From NCBI RefSeq assembly GCF_001411555.2, contig NC_049909.1, forward strand, positions 20,570,623 to 20,634,622: 64,000 bases of DNA. Direction: 5' to 3'. This stretch comes from Juglans regia (Eukaryota; Streptophyta; Magnoliopsida; Fagales; Juglandaceae). Shown one piece after another: positions 1 to 12,905 of the stretch (its first letter is position 1; each line of letters begins with the position of its first letter). The position numbers and the translations under genes are program-made. The notes under the pieces were generated by a model, which had not been told where the DNA came from, searched no databases, and worked only from the letters and a program-made list of their open reading frames with translations.

Positions 1-1380
1 TTTTTTTTATAAATATATTTTAAAATAATAGTATTCATGTAAAATGATATTCTTTTTATAAATTATTTTATAAGAATATTATTAACTTAAAAAAATAATT
101 GTAAAAAATACTGTATGTCTATCATTCTTCAATTTTATTTTATAGTATAACGTTTTAGTTTACTGCCACGTTGAACCCACTTTCGACACCATAATCCAAC
201 ATTAATTAGTTGTGATTCCTTTTTATTATTTGACTAAAATTATTATGATTACATTCTCATTTTACTCATTTCTCGTTATATTGATATGATATTATTTAAT
301 AGTCATTATTTTATTAAATAAAAACTGATATAAGATTTTTGTATAGTATTTTTGTAATTAAATATTGATTTAAAATTGAGTTATATAGTCATAACAATTA
401 TATTTTTAAGCGGATATATAAAATACACTTAATAAAATACTTACATGATATAATTTGATTTAGAAAATAAATTTTAAATTTTATAAATCAAATTTTACTA
501 TTTAAATAATGTGGATGGATACACTATATACATCGATTTGAAAATAAGATAATTTTGTAATCATTTATTGCTTCAAACATTGACATCAACCGAACCTATA
601 ACATGAATTACCATCCATAAAACACCGACACGTAGATAGGTATGTTACTGATTTGTAAGGTTGTCATGAAGGTTAAACCGTAAAATGTGAAGGCGTAGCG
701 TATAACTATCTATTAACTAGAGTTAACAATCGTCTTCAATTAAAAAAAACTAGCATTAAGGAGTGATTAATACCAAATCGGTCGCGATCAAGGATGACGG
801 CCCCCGCTCGGCGTTTGGGTATTGAGATTCCTCAACATTTTCATTATTATTTATTTATTATTATTAATTTTTTATTACTATTCATAAACATTCTCTTATT
901 CTCAAAATATCAAGTAATAGAAAGAGTTTATGAGAATAAATCTATAATTTGAGGTTAATATGTTAGAAATGCTTTATAATGTATTATATTAAATTATTTG
1001 AGTTTATAAATTTATTTTTATAAAATTTATTTGTAATTAAAATATTTTTATCATATAAAATATAAGAAAATGATAATATGTTCTCTCATTTTGTCTATTC
1101 ATTTTGATTACTGATGTATTTAAATTTTTTTAATAATTAAAAAAATAATTATTAATATATTAATATTATTTTTTTAGAATATTTAAAGATGTTTAAAAAA
1201 TATGAAAAATAAATAAATAGAATTCCCAATTTCATCCCCACATGTGCCACATGGAACGGCAACATTCGTAAATATGAAGAAGTGATGTAGTCAAAAAAGG
1301 AAACCTGCCTGGCGTTGTTTGTTTTGGCACGAAGCTTCAAGTCAGAGGACTTCTCGCCAGTTGGCGCTCTCACTCGCAGA
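1..1380. other. AT-rich intergenic DNA upstream of HMGS
   Basis: No coding sequence is recognisable here. The stretch is strongly AT-rich with short poly-A/T runs, and the open frames on both strands are short and match no family I know. The last 150 bases become more GC-balanced and lead into the HMGS promoter. Part of the region is probably decayed transposon sequence, but I could not find clean terminal repeats. Confidence 0.6.
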
Positions 1381-1388
1381 GCTTCTCA

Positions 1389-1402
1389 ATATATATATAT
1401 AG
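1389..1402 (+). promoter_or_regulatory. TATA box of the HMGS gene
   Basis: An alternating TA tract (tatatatatata) lies about 200 bases upstream of the HMGS start codon and is followed by a CT-rich leader (ctctctctctcc near 1480-1492). This fits a plant TATA box with a 5' UTR of roughly 160-170 nt. The transcription start is inferred, not observed. Confidence 0.55.
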
Positions 1403-1596
1403 ACAGATGCATACATGGAAGCACCTACATCTGAGCATCACCACAGCTTCTCTCTGAGGATCACTCGTAGATTTCATTTTCTCTCTCTCTCCTAACCCAT
1501 CTTTGCCGGGAACTAGGAGCTACCCTGCGAGGGAGAGAAAGGAAGTCGTTGTTCGGAATCTGAATTTCCAAGTGAGAAGGAAAGCAAGGAGCAAAA

Positions 1597-4500
1597 ATGG
1601 CAAAGAATGTGGGAATTCTCGCCGTGGAGATCTACTTCCCTCCCACCTGTATTCAACAGGTGACCTCTCTGTCTCTGTCTCTGTGCCTCATTATTTCAGT
1701 TCCTGTTTGGATGTTGAGAAACGTGGGAAATGAAAAGAAAGTCTAATTTGTAGTCTTCTATTCTTTTCTTTTTCTTTCTTTCCTTTTTTTTTTTTTCTGG
1801 CAATCTTTTTTAAAAAATTGGTGATTTACGCTGGTTGTTTTGGATTAAAGAAAAAAAGAGGTAAAGTTGGGTTCAGCTATTTGGATAGTTCAATTTAAGT
1901 TCGGTGAAGTGGAGGTGGAGATTTGTTTTTTGCCAAATCTTGGACTTAATAATTGGAGATTCGTGTATTGACGTTTCAATATGTGCATCTTTATATTTTC
2001 GCTCTCTCTGTTTCGGTCATTGAAACTGACGTAAAAAGGAGGAAACTCATATAGTTTACATGCTCAAGGCGTTTTGATCATTGAGCTATTCTTCAAGGTG
2101 TTATTCGTTTACTTTCCCGAGAATCAAACAGAGCCTTCTTTTCCCCCTTAAACTTCCCTGCACGTAAATGAATGAATTGTAAAAACATGTTTACGTTTTA
2201 TGTATAGTGGTTTTAGGTGGCTCAGATGGGGGGTATTTTTACCTATATTATGATCCAAATTTGGTGGAATTGATTTTAATATCTCACATATGTCTATCCA
2301 TATGGTTGTTATATATGAAAGTTTGGTAATTTAGTCAAAACTCTGATCCCATGGGGGTGGTCAACCACCACCGATAGACTCCAAAGGTAGTGTTAAATTA
2401 CACTTAATTGCCGAATGATGACGTTTTAAATAATGATCGTTTTGTTTTATAATGGATGAACAAATTGATGGGTACAATTATTCAACATAAGAATTGAGAC
2501 CGGTAGATTTGTGATGTGAACAGCTTCTTAAGAGAAAACATTTGTGAAATTTAATTCTTCTTTATCTGTGTTTCTTAAAAGATAAACGGAATAGGAATAA
2601 CCAACAGTAATGAAATGTACCCAGGGAAGAACCAGGAAAGAGTTGCAAAGGTGTATGCCTATGAAATTTAAATTAGAAAATATTTTTTTCTGATAACAAT
2701 TATAGTTTTTATGGGAAGATATAATAAAATTAAATTAAACACACGGTTCCTAGAATATATTCGCTAATTCCCAATTGTACAGTTATTATTTTCCTAATCA
2801 CCAATTGTGCAGTCATATAATTGATATTCTAACACTCCCTCTCATGAGTGGGATTGGGCCCTCCTTGATAAGTAGAGACTCAACATATGGAATATAGATA
2901 ATTAATTGAGATGTAGGGGAAGTATGAAAGTTTTTGTTTGATTCAAGATCTTTGCTCAAATACCATTTAATTCACTAATTATCCCAAAAGCTTAACCTTC
3001 TGAGAAGAGGTTAATTAAATTAAATAATTTAATTAGTTTCCTAACAATATTGAACATCCCTTCGTTATAAGACTGAGCCCACGTTTTTTCTCTAAATCTA
3101 TATACTTCAACCATCATGGTTGAAATGGACATTATTTCTGGCAATTTATTAACCTGCATGTGTGTTACTGTAAATGAAACTACTTACATCTGCAGTCCTT
3201 TTGGGTTTTCTGATAAATTTTTTGGTTACTTATATCTTCCTTTTTGTATGGGAAATAGGAATCATTGGAGGCTCATGATGGTGCCAGTAAAGGAAAATAC
3301 ACAATTGGACTCGGCCAAGATTGCATGGCCTTTTGTACTGAGGTGGAAGATGTAATCTCAATGAGGTTGTGATTCTACATTCAACCCTCGCTGTTATTCT
3401 ATACTGCTAGCAGATTTAAGTTTTGTTTGAAAATTTCCACTGCCTTTAATCTGTATTAATTAGAACATTATTATGACCTAGTGACATTTTGGGAAGTTTA
3501 ATAACACAATGAAAGTTGAAAGGGTGCCTCATTAGAGGAGATGTTGTCAGTCCAATATGAAAAATTAAAATTTACAATGAGAACTGAACCCTGCTTACTC
3601 AATTCAGGAATTGGAAGACTGTATGGTTAATAAACCATACCAAGTGTATCTTCTAGTGGACTGTGGTGAAAACCCTGAAAAAGGAAAAAATATTGAGTGA
3701 ATTTTCCGTCTGACATGGTATTACTGTCCTTTTCATACGAGAAAAGATTCCATTTATCTATTTTCATGTCTGCTAGAGCACCATTAGTTACGTTTGAGCT
3801 TATCATGCTGGATTCTATCCATTAGGAAGGCCCGTGTTGATATCTACTTTTACATAGAGCCTTTCACTATTATTTTTGGCATGTCCTTTGTTTACAGTCA
3901 TTGGCTTCATATTTACCTTTTTGACAATTAATTATAATCATAACTTTTTCTATGCATCTTGTGTAGTTTCAATATTCATTGACTTTTCAATTCTCAGTTT
4001 GACAGCAGTTACATCCCTCCTTGAGAAATATGGGATCGATGCCAAAGAAATTGGTCGCCTGGAAGTAGGCAGTGAGACTGTAATAGACAAGAGCAAATCA
4101 ATTAAGACCTTCTTGATGCAAATCTTTGAGGTTGTCTTCTGGTCATTGAAATGCATATCCTCTTGTAGTTTTTTCAGTTGCTCATTTCTGGTGATGAAAT
4201 ATGATATCGAATTTGTGACCATATGATGATTTTTTAGAAGCTAAACATACATGGCTAAATATATTGAATTATTAAAAATCTCAGCTGCAATATGGTTTCA
4301 AATCATGATTCCTGTTTGCTCGCCTTTGAAGCAACATTTGTTTTTGAGAGGGTTTTCTTAAATTTGGGTCCCCTGTATTGCTCTTCTACAATTCTTTATA
4401 TAGTATATTTGTTTGTTAGTAGTTTAAGTCCTATCATTTTCAAAGTCCTGGTCTTCAGAGATTTCAATTGACTTCTCTCTACTTGGCATGAACAGAAAAG

Positions 4501-7364
4501 TGGAAACACTGACATTGAAGGCGTTGACTCAACTAATGCGTGCTATGGTGGAACAGCAGCTTTGTTCAACTGTGTCAATTGGGTTGAAAGTAATTCATGG
4601 GATGGGCGCTATGGACTCGTTGTGTGCACTGACAGTGCGGTATGACGATTTCCTCTGGATGTCATATGTTGCTTGGACTAATGTCCAGGGGCAGACTTGC
4701 TTTATTTCTTATGTGAGATAGTTATATAGTATGAATGCACAAAATTGATAACTTTTGAGTTTTTATATCACTGGTTGAATCATTCTAATTCGCAATCTTA
4801 TTATTTTGATGGATTTATGCTATAATGTCTACCATTCACCATTTACTTATTGTGGTTTCCTTTATCAGGTCTATGCAGAAGGACCAGCCCGGCCAACTGG
4901 AGGAGCAGCTGCTATTGCCATTCTAGTAGGACCTGATGCTCCTATTTCTTTTGAAAGCAGATTCAGGGGGAGTCATATGGCTCATGCCTATGATTTTTAC
5001 AAGCCGAACCTTGCTAGTGAATATCCGGTAATTTTACTGAATTCTGAATGTTATTATCTTGTCAATTTTAATGACTATGTTTTTGTACGGTTCATTTTCA
5101 TGATTGTACTGTTTCTTTAGCTTTTGGTCGGAAATTCGTGATTATAGACATATGAATTCAACCTGTACCGTCCACATGCTTTTCAAACAATAAGATTCAC
5201 AATTTGGTGACCAGTTGCTTGTTCGAGTGATTTTGATCTGTCGACAAATACACTTGCAGGTTGTTGATGGGAAACTTTCTCAAACATGTTATCTCATGGC
5301 TGTTGATACTTGCTACAGACAGTTCTGCAAGAAGTAAGATTCCCTGGAAGTTCCAAAAGTTTTTAACTATGTTCTAATAGAGCTTTTGGTGATAAATAGT
5401 GTACCATGAAAATGTCTTAATATTTTGTATTCTGCAGGTACGAGAAACTAGAAGGCAAACAATTTTCGCTTGCTGATGCTGAATATTTTGTATTTCATTC
5501 TCCATATAACAAGGTAGCATATTATCGATAACGAAATTCTCCTTTGGACTCATATTTCAATCCTTTTTTTTGTTATAAGTAAATAAATTCTACTAATCAA
5601 AGAATAGGCAAAGCCTGGTACATGTATAGTTTGCCCTAGCTAAGTAGGGGCTATAGAGATAAGGAAATCATGAAAATCTAAGCCATTAAAGTCTACTGCA
5701 ATGGCCCAAGTACAAAGAGTTCTAAGAAATAAAACTTTCAATTCCTCCATCGATCTCTCTTTGTCCTCAAACGTCCGTTCATTACGCTCCTGCCACAAAT
5801 TTTCAATCCTAAAATGCCTAAAGCAATAACTTGTTTACCTTACTGATTTTTTTCTTTGAACTACTGCAGCTTGTACAAAAAAGCTTTGCTCGCTTGTTGT
5901 ACAATGATTTCTTGAGGAATGCCAGGTTCTTATTTCTTCATCTCTCTAGATTTTGACTCTGCCTGACACGTGTACTAGGTGAATAATTATATCTGCTTCT
6001 ATTTGCCAGCTCTGTTGATGAGGTTGCTAAAGAAAAGCTGGGACCGTTTTCCACCTTATCTCTAGATGAAAGCTACCAGAACCGGGACCTTGAAAAGGTA
6101 CTTTTGAACTCTGTATGTGATTATTATGAAAAAAGAGAGAAGTTATTGTCTTTTGCTTCTCTGGATAATTTTGGATTGTCTCATTCTTTGGAATTTGTTC
6201 TGATGATACCTAAATATCATTGTTCTGTAGGCAACCCAGCAACTTGCAAAGCCCCTATACAATGCAAAGGTGCAGCCTACCACTTTAATACCGAAGCAAG
6301 TTGGCAACATGTACACTGCGTCTCTCTATGCAGCATTTGCATCCCTTATTCACAATAAACATACCACATTGGTAATTTTCTAACTACTTCATATTCAACA
6401 ATTTGGCTTTTTCCCTTGAATCGTTCATATTTCCTAAAGAGTTTTGATTTTTGTGTTATAACTTGCAGGCAGGTCAGCGGGTGGTACTGTTCTCATATGG
6501 GAGTGGCTTAACAGCCACAATGTTTTCGTTGAAATTCCAGGAGGGTCAACATCCCTTTAGCTTATCAAACATTGCCACTGTGATGGATGTCCAAAGGAAA
6601 TTGGATTCAAGGCATGAGGTATTTCTCTTATTCTTGGACGATTCATTATGTTAATTGTACCTACCTAGAGCCCTGTCAGCATGGAGATCTTTGATTTACT
6701 CCTATTTTTAATGTCCTAAACTTTTGACCCGTCTTATTCTTGATGGCACAAGGGGTCTTAGTTTGATAATGTTAAAATATAAATTAAATAATTAAATCCA
6801 TCTCTTCTCAAACTTTTCAAACGTGTGGCGATTTATCATGATATTAGCTCATGCTTAGAGGGAGAATTAGAATATAAACTAAGTGATTTAATTCACCTCT
6901 TTCTATCAGTTTAAGCTTTTAGGATAAGTATTGAATTAATAAATATCAGTATTTAGGGTCTCTAAAAGAAGATAATAGAAAATAATTTGGGTGCAAGAAT
7001 ATACGACAGATGATGAAGCCATAAAAAAGTTTCTTGTTTTTTGAAAAACTTATAATATTTGAATAATGAATCATTCCTTACAACTTTCTACCTCAGTTGT
7101 CCATATGTGGTTTTCAAGCATTTTAATGTTAGTGCGGTTCTCATGCAGTACTCCCCAGAGAAGTTTGTTGAAACCATGAAGCTAATGGAGCACAGGTATG
7201 GAGCCAACGACTTTGTGACAAGCCAGGACATTAGCCTTTTATCTCCAGGCACATTCTATCTTACTGAAGTTGACACCATGTATCGGAGATTCTACTCCCA
7301 GAAGGCTGGGGACAAGGCCAATGGCACCAAATGTGAGAAGGGTTCTCTTGTCAATGGTCGCTGA
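1597..7364 (+). CDS. HMGS: Hydroxymethylglutaryl-CoA synthase (12 exons)
   Basis: Cytosolic HMG-CoA synthase condenses acetyl-CoA with acetoacetyl-CoA in the mevalonate pathway. Exons: 1597-1659, 3259-3365, 3998-4130, 4496-4639, 4869-5027, 5260-5333, 5438-5513, 5870-5925, 6010-6097, 6231-6371, 6469-6618, 7149-7364. All introns are GT..AG, phases agree, and the product is 468 aa, a normal plant length. The active-site cysteine is C117 in STNACYGG. H188 (HMAHAYDF), H247 (FHSPYN), N326 and S359 (GSGLTAT) fall at the numbers used for Brassica HMGS, which supports the start codon. Intron 1 is long (1.6 kb). Introns 7 and 11 hold repeat fragments. The protein begins MAKNVGILA and ends with a variable polar tail. 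Confidence 0.97.
1660..3258 (+). other. HMGS intron 1 with repeat-derived sequence
   Basis: This 1.6-kb intron contains no coding exon. A short inverted repeat (GGTGGT..ACCACC) sits near 2355-2372. The interval about 2690-3060 contains the 'ccatttaattcac...cccaaaagcttaa' type of motif, which recurs inverted in intron 11 near 6870-6935, so part of the intron is a dispersed repeat. Confidence 0.5.
2690..3060. repeat. Dispersed repeat fragment in HMGS intron 1
   Basis: A block with 'ctaacactccctctcatgag' and 'ccatttaattcac..cccaaaagcttaac' resembles decayed LTR or TRIM terminal sequence common in plants. The same motif appears in opposite orientation in HMGS intron 11 (about 6780-6940). No target duplication was found, so the boundaries are approximate. 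Confidence 0.45.
5566..5835 (-). mobile_element. LINE 3' fragment in HMGS intron 7
   Basis: Read on the minus strand, the intron encodes a degenerate stretch resembling the extreme C-terminus of a plant LINE ORF2 downstream of the zf-RVT region. Its pattern is [18 protein letters not shown], then LCTWA and FHDF. The element end on that strand is a 'tttatttacttataacaaaaaaa' tail. It is inserted opposite to HMGS, is 5'-truncated and cannot be functional. Confidence 0.65.
6780..6940. repeat. Repeat fragment in HMGS intron 11
   Basis: This is an inverted relative of the intron 1 repeat: its reverse complement contains 'cttatcctaaaagcttaa' followed by a 'gaggtgaattaaatcac' segment. It is probably a decayed terminal repeat of a retroelement. 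The boundaries are not sharp. Confidence 0.4.
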
Positions 7365-8702
7365 GAGTGAACAAATTAGAGCACGTGTGCCAGAACGTTG
7401 GCTGACGTGTTCTTAGGTGTTGTTTGTCGGTAGAAAGAACATCCTTCCATAATGAAGTTTTTATGGCAAAGCAAGTAGTTTGTCAGCTTATACTGTTTTG
7501 AGGTTCGTTCGTTCTTTGTTTTTCACTTCCTATTTCCACTTTTCAAATGTAAGTTTATCTTAATAATCATTACCCTTGTTCAAACCAAAATGTCATCTCT
7601 CTGGATGATGATAATGTAACAAACGCTGAAGTTCTTGATATTATTATACATGCACTCTGTTGAATCAACCGGAACGTTGTCTTGTTTTCAGTTTTCATAG
7701 CCCTTTTAAAGAACTGATTACAAATATCTTTCCAGAAAGGAAAAGAGATCTGACTGTGTGACATCCTTTGATGAAGAATCTACCATTATTTCTTGTGATA
7801 ATTGCTTTTGTTTCTACTTTCCATGTACGAGTGAAATTATTAAGCGGCCTCCTAAAAAGCTTCAAAAACTTTTCATGCTGAATAAAGATAACAAAGGTCG
7901 ACATGGTATTTTAATAGAGGGATTTGTGTACAGGGCAGAGCAGCCTCGAGGATATATATATATATATATATAATATATATATATATTTTATTGGTACCCT
8001 TCTTGGGAGTGCACAGACTCTCGACAAGGAATTTCCTGCAAATGCATCTTGGATTTAAGGAAAAAGTCTCACAGTCCAATGACTCCTAGAGATTATTTGC
8101 ACTCAAGGAGATTTGAACCTTAAACCGGAAGAAGCATATCCCCAAGCCCAATGCCTTTACCACTTGAGTCAACCCCTAAGGGTTCGAGGAGATAATTCTG
8201 TTGCATCAATGCACCATTCCATGCTAAAAGAAGTACTTTGAAGGTTAATAGTTAATGTTCTAATTTTTCAACGACTCCATGTATAGATAGTCTTGGAAGT
8301 TTACTTCTAAATGTCTTAACAGTTCATAACTCAGAAATTTTCCATTGAAAACAAAAACTTAAACCCAATGGAAAACAAAAACGTAAATCCCCAGGGGACT
8401 CTTGAGGGTTCCATACTTCCTCAACCACTGCAGGAAGGGACATACCTGGAGTGAGCTACCTTGGGATAGCTCAAGGAAAAGCAAGAGGTGGAGTTTTACT
8501 AACTACAATGCAACTCAAAAGAACACTTCCAATTAATTTATTCATCCTCAAATTACAAATACAACATTCAAATACCAATAGGGCAATCGTGTGTCAAATG
8601 GGAAGAAGGGGGAACCCATATGGTGGATACATCCCATCATCCCGCAAGAACAAAGTAAAGCAAATCTCAATAAGTAAACTGACAAGTTGGAGCATAAAAC
8701 TT
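7365..8702. other. Convergent gap between HMGS and UER1
   Basis: The gap holds the 3' UTR region of HMGS, the SINE described separately, a short tandem repeat of 'tggaaaacaaaaac'-like units near 8340-8385, and the 3' UTR region of UER1, which is transcribed towards HMGS. No further gene is seen. Confidence 0.6.
7956..8183 (-). mobile_element. tRNA-derived SINE
   Basis: On the minus strand the element starts near 8183 with a box A-like 'GACTCAAGTGGTAAAGG' and a box B-like 'GGTTCAAATCT' (a degenerate GGTTCGAATCC). It ends in an AT-rich (TA)n tail. Near-identical flanks, tcgaggatat (7946-7955) and tcgaggagat (8184-8193), look like a target site duplication with one mismatch. The internal polymerase III promoter layout and the size of about 230 bp support a SINE. 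Confidence 0.75.
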
Positions 8703-10314
8703 CTAGGCTCCAGCAGTCTTCTGATTTGGCTTAAATACGTACTTAATGAGTGACTCCTTGATGGATAAGAGTTCGGGGAATTCTGCCTTCAATTTCGAGG
8801 CATCGAGCTCATTGTTGCTCCTTGGGGCAATGATCACCTTTGCTTGCTCCTCAAGATTAAAGTTCTTCCATGTGAAGTTGGGGTCAATGTATTCCCTATA
8901 CATCTCTAATATCTCATTGTGGCTGACCACGCCAGGGTTTGTGAAGTTCCATATTCCAGTAAGATTTCTCTTTCCCATTTCAATGGAGATTGGGAGTAGT
9001 TCATCCAAGATCGTCATTGAGTTTGGTATGTTCACTACCTTCTCATACCTAGTGATCTTTGTAATGAAGTTCCGAGGGTTGGACAAGTCCGACGAGATGG
9101 GCATTCTGACGCGCAATGTACAGACATTATCATAGTTCTTGAGAAGTTCTTCCACCTTAAAAACGTCAAATTAGACCCACAATCAGTATCAAGCAATGCA
9201 CGCATATGCCGAGGCTGCAGAGCCATTAACTATACTTCTTGCTCTTTGTTCCTACTTCATAAATCATGCGTGTCGAAAAATGAATCATCAATCTCATAAA
9301 TTACACAAGAAGTTTCTTTTAACCGAGAGAAACGAACACAAATAGCTAAGCAGCACAGATCACCAGCAGAAACAAACAGCTTGCAAATTGAACATAACCG
9401 AAAACACAAAGAAACTCGAAATTTGAGTAGGGATTTAATTAATTGAGTGGGAGGTGACGTGGATATAATGGACCACATTCAAAGCACAATAAATCACTTC
9501 ATGGGCTGACATAAACGTTATTTACATTAATTACTTTAACAATGCAGGGCTATAGAAATCCACCATAATTAATCATACGATCAGCTCAATTTCCACGTAC
9601 AAGTTACACATTCCAAAACCTCATGCTTTTTCAAGAATCAATAGAGTATATCAGATCTAGATTTGCTTAAGCATACATTCACATGACTCATGTAGCGTGC
9701 AAAGCTGAATACTTGGAACGAACTCTCTAACCGTCACCAGAAGCCCAGATCTAAGCCTTAACATGTTAAAAGTTCATACAAGGTATAGCATTTTCGCATC
9801 CATTAGAGTACTTAAGAGAAATAAATCATAATGGGAAAAAGAGAAGAAAAAAACACACCATGGCCTTGGTCTTGGAATAGAACGATCCGACGAAGTTAGG
9901 GGTGTCCTCCTCCTTAAACCCGACGCCGGAGCCAAGCGGGTGTCCAGAATCGTACTCAAAGATACACCCGGTGGCGTAGTTGATCAAGACGAGGCCCTTC
10001 TCTCTGCAAACGTCGGCCAAGGTGAGGGTCCCGACCACGTTGGTCCGGATGGTCTCGACCTTGTGGGACTCGCACCAGTCAACGTTGGGCCGGCCGGTGA
10101 CGCCGGCAGCATTGAAGACGTGGGTCGGCTTGACGGCCGCCAAGTCGGCCTCGAGCGACGCGCGGTCCTCCAGGCGTCCGGAGCCGTAGGTGAAGTCGAT
10201 GCCCTGGGACTCGCAGAGCCTCCCCAGCAGCCCACCGATCCAGCCGGTGCGACCATAGATCAGGAATTTGTATGGCTTGTCGGTTGCCGAAGCTCCGTTG
10301 GCTGGGAAACCCAT
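8703..10314 (-). CDS. UER1: UDP-4-keto-6-deoxy-glucose 3,5-epimerase/4-reductase
   Basis: This bifunctional enzyme converts UDP-4-keto-6-deoxy-glucose to UDP-L-rhamnose with NADPH, supplying pectin and flavonoid rhamnosylation. Exons are 9859-10314 (152 codons) and 8703-9155 (150 codons plus stop), separated by a 703-bp GT..AG intron. The product is 302 aa, matching the roughly 301-aa Arabidopsis protein. The Rossmann motif GRTGWIGG has glycines at about 21, 24 and 27. The short-chain-dehydrogenase pair YSKTK (Y146, K150) closes exon 1. ATG at 10314 was chosen because the codon before it is GTG. A TATA-like tract lies about 95 bases upstream. Its neighbour KNAT7 is on the same strand, the same gene pair as in Arabidopsis. 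Confidence 0.96.
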
Positions 10315-10406
10315 CACAGATGCAGAAAGAGACTGGAGAGAGATATGGATCTGGTGGGATATATTTGTGAACGTCGATACTTGTTGGGTCGGGATCCCAA
10401 AAAGAA

Positions 10407-10416
10407 TATATATATA
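10407..10416 (-). promoter_or_regulatory. TATA box of UER1
   Basis: A tatatatata tract sits about 95 bases upstream of the UER1 ATG on the minus strand, between the start codon and the AT-rich intergenic DNA. Only position and composition support it. Confidence 0.5.
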
Positions 10417-10429
10417 CCGAACGGTCTCT

Positions 10430-12390
10430 CAGTTTTCTGACATGAACACTGCTTTCTTACATGAACACGTACGAGTAAACTCATTTTTCTCTTGAATTTT
10501 ATTATCTTTAATTATACTTAATTTCTTTTAAAGAATTTCTTTTTATCGACCATTAAAGTAATAATTATTTAAATATGTGTCATCAGTTTTAATAAAATGA
10601 TACAGTTATATTTATTGATTATATAAAAATATGCTGTATAAAAGTTGTAAATTTAAAGAAAAATTATATGTAGAATATTATGTATTTTTTTAAAAAAAAG
10701 TTAAATATGGGATTCAAATTTTCAAAAAGATTATGCGGTTATAAGTGTAAGGGAGGCGATTGATAAAATGTATGGTATATATCACTATAAATAATATATA
10801 TTTTTTATACGTGATTATAAAAAAATAATTATGTATCATAATTTTCTTATATAAAAATACATGTTTCTTTAACATTTCCGTCAATCTGAAATGTTATCTT
10901 AGAATGACCTACATGAGAAAAAACAAATCAGATAACTATGAAAGCTTAAAAATATAAGAAGAATTTATATAATGAAACTAAACAAATTGTATTGTAATTT
11001 GTACACAAAACAAATAAAGAGAGATAGATATAAAATATTTTATCGCTTCTACTTCTCGTGTACGTCTATGGTGTTGGGGGTAGACTATCGAACTCTGTGA
11101 ATTTTTTTCTCGCTTTGTTTCCTCTCAATCTCAAGTCTGATGAAAGGAATGGCATTTGGCATAGAGGTATTCAAGTAGGCTTTTTAGCATGTCGTGTCAA
11201 TGCTACTTTCTCGCTACTCTCAAATTTGTTTGGCTATGTCAGTGATAGGCTCAAAAGGTGAAAGCTGAAAGCATCATGTCAATGTGTGAGTTAAATTTTT
11301 TTAATATGTCAAATTAAAGTTATTATGTTAATGAATTTAAGAGTATTTGAATAATATATTGTATTTGAGTGTTGAAAAATAATCTTAAATATTTTAAAAA
11401 TATTTAAATTTAAAATTACAATTATATAATATATAAAATTAATTTTTAAAACTTTTGGGACAGTATAATAATTCTACAAGTTATTCGTCAGACTATGACT
11501 TCATCTAGTATTAGTCAAAGTTTAAAACTTGTAAGTAGACTTTAAACAAACTAGTAATTAGCACTTCTATGGTTATGAGAGTTAAGGAAAAAGATCCCTT
11601 CAAGTTCTTGTAGGATTCACATGTGAGAAAGAGTGACATGAAGTGAGTTTTATAATACTTATGTTGCTCGTATTAATATTTTGGACAGTAATAAATGAAC
11701 AATAAATATTATAAGGTATATGTACTTTGTTATCTCTCTTTCACTTGAAGTCACGCATCAAATTCAGACAAAAACTCTGGCGCATATATATCTATTTAAT
11801 TACCTATACATTAAAAGAAAAAGTATGCAACAATATTTGCAAGAATCGGGTCTCTCAAAGTCATGTGGATTTAAAGGAAACACAAATGAAGATAAAAGAT
11901 ATATATATATATATATATATATAGTAATGATACGTGCATTCGTGGAGTGCACACGTGCCGTGCTGTCACTTTGAAAAAGAGTGAGATCTACTATTAATTT
12001 TTTTTTTTTTTTACGTAAATTTCGTATTTATTCACTTTTTACAAAATAATTATACGACGTTTGCACACTTACTACTGTAATTATTATTTATATATATATA
12101 TATAGCCATAAGGGATCTTTACAGTACTGTCGATCGAAACCACGAAGATACAACATCATCACATGTTAGCCATATATGTATTTTAATACAACATTAATCT
12201 ACTACATAATTCTGTGCATGCATGCTTGATTTCGAATTTTACAAACATTCCAAGAAAGTTGCCTTCATGGCTTCCAACGGAGTCAGCTTGAGTATTTACC
12301 ACCCGGCCTGGTCAACAACATTATACGTAGTACTGTTTATCGACATAAAGAAATTAAGTTGGTCTGTCCTCTTGTACTTCAAAGATTTGT
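10430..12390. other. Intergenic DNA between UER1 and KNAT7
   Basis: This AT-rich gap has no recognisable gene. It contains a (TA)n tract at about 11899-11923 and a TA-rich run near 12087-12106. Between these, 11930-12085 has 'acgtgcattcgtggagtgcac' and 'cgacgtttgcacac' like a decayed MITE. The 11050-11275 stretch is more complex in composition but encodes nothing recognisable. Confidence 0.5.
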
Positions 12391-12873
12391 CTACCTTTTG
12401 CGCTTGGACTTCAAAGAGGTCACAGAATGAGAGTTGCTGTGCCAGTTGCGCTTTCTTTGATTGATGAACCAATTATTGATTTGCTTCAGCTGCAAGCCTG
12501 TCTCCTCTACAAGTTTTGCCTTGTCATCTTCCTGAAAAATATTACGTACGTAGCTCCTAGTTAATGTTATTGACAGAAATTAAATTATATATGAAGGTAC
12601 GTACGTAGTCCTAGTCCATATCCAGTATCCAGGTAATTATAAGATTTACTTAGATTTAGATCTGGAATTACGATTTGGTAGAATGTGATCAGAAATTAGC
12701 TGGCTAAGATCAATGAAAACTCTTGTTTGAATTAGTTATATTCATGATTTGAAGTTTGGCATGCACTTCATAGAGAATCCCAGTACTGGAATTTCATAGT
12801 AATTCCGGCCCTGGGATTATATTTGCGTCAACTTTTCAAAAAACCTGCAACCAAAAGTGATACCATGAAACTA

Positions 12874-12905
<32 letters not shown>

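Noticed and set aside
1503..1733. Open frame overlapping the HMGS start region
   Set aside because: It has no true ATG at its start, crosses the exon 1 donor and is out of frame with HMGS.
9940..10495. Several GC-rich frames on both strands over UER1 exon 1
   Set aside because: They are shadow frames of the GC-rich Rossmann-fold exon and have no family resemblance.
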